Of a DNA stretch of 64,000 bases, positions 1 through 10,131 are shown piece after piece. The translations under genes and the position numbers were made by a program. Each line of letters opens with the position of its first letter. Position 1 is the stretch's first letter. The DNA lies in contig NW_020170440.1 of the NCBI RefSeq assembly GCF_000524195.1, positions 42,515 through 106,514 of the forward strand, given 5' to 3'. Origin of the DNA: Echinococcus granulosus (taxonomy: Eukaryota > Platyhelminthes > Cestoda > Cyclophyllidea > Taeniidae). A model generated the notes under the pieces. The model was not told the DNA's origin, made no database searches, and was given only the letters and a program-made list of their open reading frames with translations.

Positions 1-1540
1 ATCGAGAGTAGCATACGGATAAACTGACAAATTTCGATACTTTACAATACGCATACATAGACAATCACAGGGCATTCCACCAAAAACTACGCAAAATTTT
101 CCTCTGTAGAATGTAGACCGTTCAATAATTTCTTCATATTACTTTCTCCAAATTTATGATTATTTACAACTTCCTTGAGTCACAAGATAGGTTATTCAAT
201 TACCTTAAAATTCAAACAATTAAGTGAATAGTATTTCGAGTTCATAGCTTTCAGATTCGTGGGCGGCCAGGCCGTCTCGAAGCAATGTGTTAGTTAAGCG
301 ATAAATGGGATGTGAATTGACTTCCTTAAAGCTGGTAATACACCCTTACCTTCAGAATTCACGGATAACCACTAAAAAAGCTTGAATCAAACGTGTATCA
401 AAGAGAAGAGTAAATTTCTCAAGGTTCCAGAATAAAGCTAGGTGAGTTGCTGTCAGCGTTTAAAACTGCAGAAGATGAGGAATGACTTCGATGACCTTTG
501 GTTCGTAATTTATGAAACTACTATCATCCCTCAACTCCCCCACTAGTTCATTTATCCGACCATCCATCTGCTTATCTATACGTCCATTCAACACTGGTGG
601 CGAACCATCATCTTCGCTAAAAGATCAACGACTTAGATTTCAATGATACAATGCTACGCCAACACGGGCGATGGAAGAGGTCTGTTGTCGATGCCCAAAT
701 CTGCAGAAGTTCATTGGAGAAGAGCCTCCGGAGTTGAATCGAAAGATAACAACCAACTTAGTCTAGAGTAGAGTAGTAAGTTCTCCTGAAAATCATCTAC
801 TACTTTCATATTCACAATCATTTTTTAATCATGACCTGAGAATACGATACTTTCTTACACTCGGGGTAAAGCATCATCCGACCTTCAGCTCCACTTCAGA
901 TATGGATCAGTTCACCTACCAGAAAATGCAATATCTAGGACTTCCAAATGATTCCACGCTAGAGACTACTACAATTGAAATAAACACCATTCCCCTTTAT
1001 CGTACACTACTGTTCACCATAAACCACTAAGTTTTATAACCAATTTGAAGTTTGCATCGAAATCGATATTTAGTCGCTTAAGGCCAATCACAAAGAAGAA
1101 CCCTTCATTTTGGTAACTAACACCTCGACATCGGTTTGTATTCTATCAGTCCATCCATCCACCTAATCCTGATCCAAGCCTCTGCCCACTCACCACTCCA
1201 TTCGTGAATCAATTCATCCGCGTTCATTCATCTCAAATCCACGGTAGCCACCCGTTCTGGATCTCTCCATTAATCAACCTGGAGTGCATCGATCACGACC
1301 ACACCCATTCACCAATCTATTCGTCTTGTTTTCATGCCCCCATCCACTACCAATCAATTCTTTCACGAATTCATTTACCATATTTACAGGCAGACCAAGA
1401 AATGGATGGATGAACTTGACAAGAACAGCCAGAACCAAATCATTTTAGCCAAATCATGAGCAAAAGTGACTCTAAAACCTGCTCCATTACTCTTTTTAAT
1501 GATTCCATTAAAGTACTGTCTAATAATGACTTTCACTCAC
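1..1540. other. SLCO intron / flank, no exon recognised
   Basis: This stretch lies downstream, in the minus-strand sense, of the transporter exon at 1541-2726, so it is probably an intron of that gene. I see no exon that continues the transporter. It contains two degenerate CATC/CATT-rich patches, at about 538-596 and 1148-1400. The open frame at 1204-1413 is a by-product of the second patch. Confidence 0.5.
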
Positions 1541-2726
1541 CTGAGTAGAGTGGGTATTGCTTTGGGGATAAATTGTCCCAAAAGAACGTTGGTGCAAGGA
1601 CAAACAACGAACTGGATCCGAAACCCGCCAGAGCCATAGCACAACAAAACACTGGCAGTGCCACTGTATAGTCCGACGCAATCACCGACTCCTGACCAAT
1701 CCGCAGCAACGTCACTTCTGTCTGATTGCAATACGATCGATCGATAAACGGTGGAGGTTGCGGGGTGGTGCCACTAGTGTTAATTATTGAACACAACACT
1801 TCGTTATTGCGCCTACTTCTCATGCCCACCTTTCCTGGATTATACGAGCCCGAGAGCCAATGTGGTAGGGCAAACAGGCCGAAACCCAAGCCGAGAACAA
1901 TACCCAGGAGACCAATAATTCTTGGTCTATTGTGCCGACGAGCGTTGACGAAAGAGAACCAGATGGTGGAAAAAACCGAAGTCATCTCATAGCAGCAGTA
2001 CATGTAGCCCACCTGCCGACTGGTGAGATCAAACCTCCGTTCTAGAGTGGTGATTATACTACTTAAGTAGCCTGAGGAGACGAGGGCTTGAAATAAGGCC
2101 ATAGCACAGAGAGAGATGAGAAGAATGACTGAATTTGCCAAAGGTTGGAGGCATGAAATAAGACAAGCTGTGCCCTTGGTTGCAACCTTGTCAATGGCAG
2201 TTGGAAGAGACGGGGACTTTGAAGCACCGATATCCACCTTATCGATACGGTCAGACAATGGAGATGGAGGAAGAGGCGAAGGAGGCGGTTGTCGCGGGGG
2301 AGTGTCCACATTGGAGAGGTTGCATTCCTTTTCATCCACGATAGTCGCAGCAGTGGAGGGAAGGAAAAGGGGTGGGGGTGGAGGAAAGTAGATGTGCATT
2401 CCTGGATCGGAGGCATTGCGACAGTGCCCCCGAACGTGAGCGATGACCAGACGCGGGGGTTTGATTTGGAAGGCGTGGGGAGAGGTGGCTGAGACTATGC
2501 GTCGATGAGCTTTGCAGAAGACAGTGCTGGCACTGTTGGGATGGTGGGGGTATGGTGTGGGACGATGAGGAGGAAAAGGAGGTTCAGGATGCATACACGC
2601 ATAGACGTAGTTGAGAACACTCTTGTCCCAATCGATAAGGCTAGTATTGGAGGCGGCTTTAGCACCACCTTCAGCACTCCTAACACATCCGTGGGGAGGG
2701 TAACAATTCCAAGAGGGTGAACTCAT
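1541..2726 (-). CDS. Organic anion transporter (SLCO/OATP family), first coding exon, partial gene
   Basis: A 395-codon exon runs from an ATG at 2726 to a GTGAGT donor just below 1541 and ends in phase 1; the gene continues off the left side. Residues 1-190 form an unusual proline- and histidine-rich N-terminus, predicted cytosolic. Membrane segments follow at about 196-216, 238-260, 269-289 and 353-380. The family is recognised from the block LERRFDLTSRQVGYM (228-242), the tract PRIIGLLGIVLGLGFGLFALP (split near 268-288), and AGFGSSSLF before DNLSPKQYPLYSG. These match the first four helices and first large outer loop of OATP transporters. NQT at 334-336 is a possible loop glycosylation site. 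The family carries amphipathic organic anions across the plasma membrane. An in-frame TAA lies 18 bases before the ATG, and an acceptor-like TTCTAG ends one base before it, so a 5' leader could be spliced on there. Family call is firm; subtype and substrate are unknown. Confidence 0.85.
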
Positions 2727-5007
2727 CCTAGAATAGCGGGATTAACTAATTAATATCCTTCAAAGATAGAACCAAGGAAGTCAAAAGATTATTTGTGCTT
2801 CATATTAAAATGCACTCATTTTATCGCTTTTGGGGAGAACTCACTAATTTCTAGCACTTTATAGAACCGAAGAAAACTAATCTTGATATGGATACAAATC
2901 AAATTCCTTTGGATTAAGGCAGAGTCAAACCACTTAAAGATCTGCGTCGAGGATGGTTTCCTAGACACTTGCACGAAGATAACAAACCATTTAATGATCC
3001 CAAAATAATGCAAATGCTTTTCGACCAATGATTGAATGTCTGCAAAAAGACCAAAATATACTAACTTTTGTTCACTGAGGATAAAAAGCATCCAAGAAAG
3101 GTGGCTAGTCATCGGATTTCATGAATACAAAAGGAAAATCAGAATATGGACATGTTCAACTCTGAGGAGAAGAGGAAAAACAAAGCAGCATCATTAATCC
3201 ATCTCGGTATAGCAGAAAGAGAACAAAAAACCGATGTAAAGATTGTAGACTATTGCACCGGTTCGAAATTCGACGATTCATTACAATCAAGTGACTGAAG
3301 ACAGGCAAAATGTCGAGAAATAGATTTCTGGGATGAAGCCAAGAAGACTACTATGGGTGTTTACGCAAAGAAATTTCAAGAGGTAATTTCAAAGATGAGT
3401 TTGCTTTGAAAATTTTGTGGCCAAAATCTAAAGAAGTGAATCACCAGAGGGGAAAGTGTATTACTGACAGCAAATAAACATCCAATTTTAAAAGGGGGTT
3501 TTTTACGGAGGGACAAAATGTCTCGAAAATTTTTTGCCAAACACGAAAGCCTGAGAACACCTTTAATTTAAGCGACCTATTGTAGTCCGTAGAAGCCATA
3601 AAATTTCAGCAGGTAGTACAGATGTAAAGTAAAAAGAAACAATCATAGTCATTGAATGGAAGAAATGAGTACTAAAATAGCAGTACTAGAATAAGGAAGC
3701 AAGGAATAATGGGAATATAGTCATCCTAAAACAGTAAAAAAATCCGAAAATCTAAAGAAAGGATTAAAACAGTTCAGGCGTGGTAACATTTATCAGTTTA
3801 ACTCCGCAAATTGTTCAAATCAGGAATCATATCTATACAAATCTTCGGAGTTGTAATGAGATAAGATATACGAAGTATAACCAGAAAATAGCCACGCAAA
3901 TCAAAGGAATGATGGAATACTGAAGCGCAAATTGAATGTCCAACACAATTCACGGGTGAGAATGAAGAATGGTGATGATAGCGCGTCAACGCACACATTC
4001 GACGCATGGTCTGTGTGACTCATAAGCGAAATCAACTGCACAAAAAACAAATAAACGGACATATTTACAAACCAGGAAATTAGTTGCACACACAAATACC
4101 CTTATAGCAACGCAAAAGGTGTCACGAACCTTTAGCGCGCAACGGACGCACGTGCATAATGCGGGGTATTTACGCTGACACGATCGTTCATTTCAGATTC
4201 AAACTTATGCAACGCTAACACCTCGATAATATTATTACGAGGCTACGTAAGAAAAACGAAAAGGCATCAAAAGTGCACGCTCATCAATGGTAAATGCAGG
4301 TAGGCCAGATTGGTCGTGACGATACCATAAATGCGTACTACAGCTACAGGCGAAGAGCCGTGTAAAGCAGAAAAACGGTGTATGTAAATTACTAGACCAC
4401 TCAAAAATTTTTCAAACACACTTCGAAAATAATAGAGGCAAAAAAAGTCATTTAAACTTGCGGCAACATTTTCAAAAGACCCTAAACACATCCGTAAACT
4501 TTTAATTAGCTGCTTGTAGTTTGATTTTTTTTTCGTTGACAGTGTCCCAAGCGCTCAGTGTTTAAGTTTCGGCTTAATGCTTTTGCAATGCCGTCAAAAG
4601 CTTTTGAAAAGCCTTACTGTTTTTCTGCATTTTCCTTACAAAATGCGTGTTAAGGATGATACTCCGGCGCCCCACATTCTTTTCAAGCCAAAACATCAAA
4701 ACCACATTTTATAAGGCAAGACCAAAAAATCTCGGTGGTTAAGGCATTTTCTACCAACCAAGGGAAAACAATTATTTTCAAGCTTTAGTGAAAAATTTAC
4801 GTATTGCGTTTTAGTTACTTCACTTTTTGTGCAAGACCGTATTCTACGACAAGCTAATATTTAATGGATTGTATTTCATGTGCTTTGCTAATGATTCATG
4901 CCTTATTTTATTTAGAAATAATTTTGGGATGCCTTATTTTCTTTCTAAGGTTGTGATTGGCTACGTGACCATTCTGCCTTTCCCCCATTGGAGTATTTCT
5001 TTATTGT
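2727..5007. other. Divergent intergenic region (SLCO / NDUFA10)
   Basis: About 2.3 kb separates the minus-strand transporter start from the plus-strand NDUFA10 start, so it should carry both promoters. I see no convincing exon. Open frames at 2816-3112, 3798-4095 and 4267-4491 lack splice context and residue patterns typical of proteins. No clear TATA or CCAAT arrangement could be assigned to either gene. Confidence 0.4.
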
Positions 5008-6438
5008 ATGTGTATGGCGCTGTCTCGCTTTTCCTCGCGTAGGCCGTTGCTTTTTGTCCGGTTACCATCGATATTCACTTCCCATGGCTTGCAATTGGCT
5101 GCTCGAGGGGATTTCGAGCCTAAAAAACCACCACCGTTTGATTTCCTCAGCACGGGCTACCCACAATGGCTCATGTTCGACAGGACCAAACACCGGTTCA
5201 CCGAGAACACAAAGTTTATATGCGTTGAGGGGAACATAGCTTGTGGAAAAGGGCACGTGGCGAGGAAGATCGCTGAATGTTTTGGGATGGATTATCGTCC
5301 GGACCCCACCGATGATTCGATTTTCACGCTAAAAAACTACAATCCTCCCGTTGATGTCCGAATGCACAATACCATGCTGCCTAAAGGAGCCCAGTACTTT
5401 ACTACTGAAATGTTTTGGACTGAAGAAAACCTTAAGGAAAATGGAAAACCCATGTACTTGCAATACCAGTATTATCTAAACCGATACTGGAATTATCTCA
5501 TCGGCCTTTGCACTCTATTCAACACCGGAAAGGGGGTTGTTACTGATCGCAGCCACTTCTCTGATCTGGCTTTTGTTGAAGCTCTCCTAAACTGCGGATA
5601 CATCTCAGAATATGGTGACCATTTTTTTACTTTTTGGTTATCTCTATTTCAGCTCATGACTGGTTCGGCTATTTGCACGCCAACACCGCGCTAAATCTGT
5701 GGAAGCCCCATCTGATTGTGTACATCAAAACAAATACCAACCAAATTCGTGAGGGCATCAAGAAGAAGGGGATTGTGAGTACCCAGGATTGTTGTGATTT
5801 TGTCTTTTATAGGCATGGCAAATCAACGCAAGAAACCTGGGTGACGACTTCCTCTGTGAGTATGAAAAATCTCTAGAGATGTACCTGGAGAAAATGTCTC
5901 GTTACTCCGAGATTTTTGTCATTGATCGCACCAATACGGATATCTATAATGAGGATGATCTCCTTATTGTAGGTCGTATTGGATTTTTTTGTTAAATTTC
6001 GTTTCCTTAAAATACTTAATGCCCATTTGTGTTTTTTCCAGATTATGGAAAAATTGACCGATATTGATTACGAAGGTGAGCGTTTGATTCGTGATGACTA
6101 CAAGTTTCTTGAATGGCGAAACGGTCTGTTCAACGAGCGGTCTGCCACTGCTAATCGGGCAAAGTGGGTATCGACGAGTCCCCTCTTTCTACTCTACTTT
6201 GCCTCTCTGACTATTTTATAAGCTCCCCTCTCTCCACCTCTCAGATTCTCCTCAGCAATGATGAAATTCACGACGCAATTCAAGAAATTCCACATGCCCT
6301 TGGATATGACGGACGGTGTTTACAGTTTTGATGCCAAGGAGCTTCAATATCTTGTTTACAAGAGGGTGAGTTTCGTTTCTAACCCTATTCTTATTCTCTG
6401 CCTACCTTGTTTTAATACTTGTATAGGCGGTTTTGTGA
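5008..6438 (+). CDS. NDUFA10: NADH dehydrogenase [ubiquinone] 1 alpha subcomplex subunit 10, mitochondrial
   Basis: Six exons join in phase: 5008-5614, 5653-5774, 5813-5968, 6042-6163, 6245-6365 and 6427-6438, giving about 379 residues, close to animal orthologues. The product is a nuclear-encoded accessory subunit of respiratory complex I in the inner mitochondrial membrane. Residues 1-34 are rich in Arg, Ser and Leu and lack acids, fitting a mitochondrial presequence. A deoxynucleoside-kinase-like fold begins with the P-loop VEGNIACGKGHVARKI (73-88). As in known NDUFA10 proteins, the residue after the P-loop lysine is Gly rather than Ser/Thr. TDRSHFSDLAFVEALL (near 183-198) matches the family's second conserved block. 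The start could be residue 3 (5014) instead. Two introns are only 38 nt. The last exon encodes just AVL and a stop, the least certain part of the model. The neighbouring CK1 gamma gene converges on its 3' end. Confidence 0.88.
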
Positions 6439-7653
6439 TTTGTCTATTTCTCGTTGTATTTGCGGTTGTGGTATTGCTTTACTTCTATCCAATACCTATG
6501 CATTGAGCGCTGGTTTGGTGTTGAAGATGGTCGGATTTACCTGTTCTTATTTTGCTCGATTTTACGGGCATCGATCAAGTTGTGCTATAATATCATCCAC
6601 TATTAGGCATTGATATTGAGTTGTTTCGGTCCAATATATCGGCAATGGATGCCGTTTTGAGGTTAAAGCTAGTCTTATTTATTCTGTTCTCTGAATGTAC
6701 TTTCATGCCGTGAGACGATTTTTTGACAATTTTATTAAACTTGAGGTCTTGGTCCCGTTTCATTTCTTTTCAACTGCGTAACCATTGAAACATGAGTTTG
6801 TTATTAAAATTGTTTAGATTTATCCATTCTAATCCTACATGATTGTGTTTGGGCAGTTTTATTTTCATTTACTTAGTTTCCTTTTTGCTGTATTTTCATT
6901 AAATTCTGTTTTATTGTCTTTCTTCCGTCTCCTATCTGTAAATCCATTCCACTGCTTAAATTTTCAGCAACATAGAACACCCTCTGTCTCTATCAAGTTA
7001 AGTCTGTATTAGAGTTGATGTACCGACCCAGTTTAATAACATAGATGACAAATGGGCATCTGAACCTCGAGATAATGCATTTTTTACTGGTAGGAAAAGT
7101 ACGTCTATACTTCTAGCGCCTATCTTAGTGACCGACAACAGCTTAATCTCAAAGTGGTATCTACTGGTCTGATCTTAAATTTGCGCATGTCATCGGTTTT
7201 CGTTTCAGTAGTTTGGAGCAAATGTATCGTTATGACCCCACTGAATTCGTTTATTTAAATTCACAATTTTGGGTTTTTTTATCTTGCTGATTTCCCACAC
7301 TAACTGTTTTTCTGTCTGTAGTAATCTTCCTAAGTTGTTCATATTTTCCAAATTCTCATCTGTGTGAAATACTATCTCCATTCTCATTCTCTTCCCTTTC
7401 TTACTATACTGTTAGGTGCGATTTACGAGGCTGGCTTATTTTTTTTACACTTGATTCGGAAAAGATGTCTCATTTTAATTGTATTTAGATAGCGATGATG
7501 ATCTATCACTGCACCTTTAATGACTGGCATTGTACTTGGGTTAGTGACCGCAGACATTACAGTTATTCCCAAATTATTTTGCAATTATCTGCTTTTATCC
7601 GAACTTGTTTTCGAGAGTAAAATCACCAGGAGCTTCGAGGACGCGTGGCAGAG

Positions 7654-7820
7654 TTGCATGTTTTCAACCTTCACAACGGTGGTATAGAGCTCAAACCCCA
7701 CTACGAATTTGACCCTCAGCTCATGAGGGTCTTTCCTGTAAACGTCCGATTTAGTGCGTGGAACTCCTGATCCTAGACGTTTGAGGGACGCATAATCCGT
7801 GGGGCATTGAAAACATGCAA
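7654..7820. repeat. Fold-back (MITE-like) repeat with 14-bp perfect inverted ends
   Basis: TTGCATGTTTTCAA at 7654-7667 is exactly inverted as TTGAAAACATGCAA at 7807-7820. Near the centre is a perfect 8-bp hairpin, GACCCTCA/TGAGGGTC, at 7711-7731 with a 5-base loop. No open frame lies inside. The layout fits a degraded non-autonomous fold-back element or a folded transcript; target-site duplications are not clear. Confidence 0.5.
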
Positions 7821-9479
7821 GAGATCAATATCGCCATTCCAGGCGGTATGTTTGCTTCAAAATAGCAAGTTCATAAAAAGAAATTCAACACTCACGTCTT
7901 CGGAATTCCGAGCTGTCTACTTTTACCTAGCTTAAGACGGGACTCAAACAGGTCTGAGTAGTGATCCAGCCCTGCCAAGATCCGCTAGTATGACTTTTCA
8001 ATAGTCTAGTCAACTTCTTATATTTAAGTAGTAGTAAGCTGATGTATATTTGCCTTTGAAGGATCCCAGATTGAAGTACCGCCCGGGCTACGATCCCTCG
8101 AAGGACAGTATGCCTCGACTTCTCTTTGATCCCTGGCTGGAGACGCGAAACTTCCGCAAAGATTGGCCCACCTACTTTCTCACGTTCTACTAGTCTCATC
8201 TCTGACGTGTTTAGGCTTCTGTAGAAAATCTACATTTTTTGTCCCCTTGTTTTTTGCCAAGGGAAGGGTTTTCTATCAAGCATCAAGTGCTTTCACTCCA
8301 CTCGAGAGCTGCCATCCCATTAGTCCGCAAATTTTAGTTCTGAATGTCCTATTAGCTAGACAACTTGGGTAAGTGATAGACAGTGTTCTTTTGAGGAGGA
8401 AGGAGGCATACTCGCGGATCATAACCTTAGGGAGCATTTTGAAGTGAACCCCAATACTGAGTGAATCTGCGATTATGAGACCTCGAGCAATGCACTTCTG
8501 GTAAAAAAATTTGAAGTGCGTAGGCTTCCATTTCTCATGTCATCAACTTGCTGAACAAGATGGTACGAGATGTATGCTCACTTTGGTGGTACCTCAGGCT
8601 AAAACGGCTTCGGTAGGAGTTGGAGATCATGATACTGGGGTGATTACGGCATTCCGTGGTTTAGTCGTCGTCCTGTGTAACACTTTCTAATGTAAAACAA
8701 AACAAAAGTGGCCAAGCCCGGATTATCTGTCCCAACCTTTAGGCTGTGTGCGTAGGGCGGAAAAGGCGGAGTAAGTATTCACCTAATTTGCCAAGGCCAA
8801 GCGCATCAAAATCAGAGCCTGCTCAACTCATAATTTGCACCGCTATTTCGTTTTATTGCACCATTTGAGATTACATTCATCATGGTATACGACAGCAGGC
8901 TCGCAACCGTTAACTTTTCTCCGGCAAGTGTGAGCTGATCATATAGGAAAAAATCTTTACTGCTGTGCTGTGTTTAAAGCCAATAACTTTAGTGTCATGA
9001 AAGTATTTTATTACTTACTGGCGGGGTGGAAAACCAATTATCACAGGTTAACACTTAGATAATTTGTATACGTGCATGCTTTCCAGTGACATACTGGTAC
9101 GCATACATACAGCTCTGGGAGTCTACAATGGCATCTTACGCACATACATCATTATCCAGATAAGAAATCGACAGAGTGCAAAACGGACAATTAAAAATTC
9201 ATTCTTATGAGTGGGCAGTTTTTCTTTCCAAAAATTGGATGACACGAGAAAATCACTGTAGAAGAACTTGGCTACCTTCTGCGCAAAACCTTCGGACTCT
9301 CGTTTTAGGCTCCAAATATTAGAAATGAACAGCTCTGCAAGAACGTAGTTTGAATGATTTAATAAATTTCAATCAAAATCCTTAAAATCTACAGGGCTAT
9401 CCTTATCTGTCATTGGCCCCCTATTTATCATTAAAGCATCCGATATGCCCCAGTTAGGGATTCTCGACTTCGGAGATTA

Positions 9480-9560
9480 CCGACTCCGCTAAGTGGTTAA
9501 GATCGTAATCGGATTTACAGAAAGGCACCAGAGGTTCGCACTCTGGAGGCTGGGTTACTG
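9480..9560 (+). repeat. Possible tRNA-derived SINE head
   Basis: TAAGTGGTTAAG near 9490 resembles a tRNA A box. About 40 bases later, AGAGGTTCGCACTCTGG (near 9531-9547) contains a B-box-like GGTTCGCACTC and can form a T-arm-like stem. No acceptor stem closes around it, so it is not a functional tRNA. A pol III-type repeat head is the most economical reading. Confidence 0.25.
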
Positions 9561-9756
9561 ACCTACATGTCCGAAGACTAGTCCATACAGAACACCAATA
9601 CCCACAATCCTCCTCACGCCCGACTCTGCTCCCCTTTACCCTCAGTAGAGGTACACTGGCACCATTTACAAGGGAAAGCCGTCTGAATTGAGTGGGTCCA
9701 AAGGCACTACCTAAGCCAGCCTGACAACCACTAAGAGGTTACAAATGACACGTACT

Positions 9757-9783
9757 ATCATCATCATCATCAACAACAACAAC
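9757..9783. repeat. (ATC)n(AAC)n microsatellite
   Basis: A run of ATC triplets passes directly into AAC triplets in intergenic DNA just beyond the CK1 gamma stop codon. It may fall within that gene's 3' UTR. Confidence 0.9.
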
Positions 9784-10131
9784 GCATATTTTGCGCATCG
9801 TCACCATCAGCACAAAATTTGCCCCTTGTCCCCTCAAGTAGACGCATTCGGAGCCAGCGAGGGTGGAGGACTTCAGAGGGGAAACGGAGAAATAAGAGGC
9901 GAAGAAGGGTAACAGGAGGACGCAGTGATGCTTGTATGGGCTGGTGATGGGAGGCGGCAGAAGACCCCCCATGAAACAAAAAGTGACCGCTGAATTGCAG
10001 ACGCGCGCATACAAGCAGATAAAAGAGGAAACACACAAAGACGTCAAGTAGGTTAGCTGGGCGGAGGGATTGGAGCGACAGGTTGGAGTGGGAAGTAATC
10101 TTACTACTAAGTGTCACCGCGTTCGCGGCGT

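Larger units (their letters stand above)
6439..10131. other. Convergent intergenic region (NDUFA10 / CK1 gamma)
   Basis: This 3.7 kb lies between the 3' ends of NDUFA10 and CK1 gamma and should contain both 3' UTRs. I recognise no coding exon. It holds a fold-back repeat at 7654-7820, a possible tRNA-derived element near 9480-9560, and an ATC/AAC microsatellite at 9757-9783. The long minus-strand frames at 9739-10198 overlap the true last CK1 gamma exon in a different frame and are not genes. Confidence 0.5.

Noticed and set aside
9485..9560. Functional tRNA gene
   Set aside because: The A- and B-box-like motifs are present but no 7-bp acceptor stem or proper anticodon arm closes around them.
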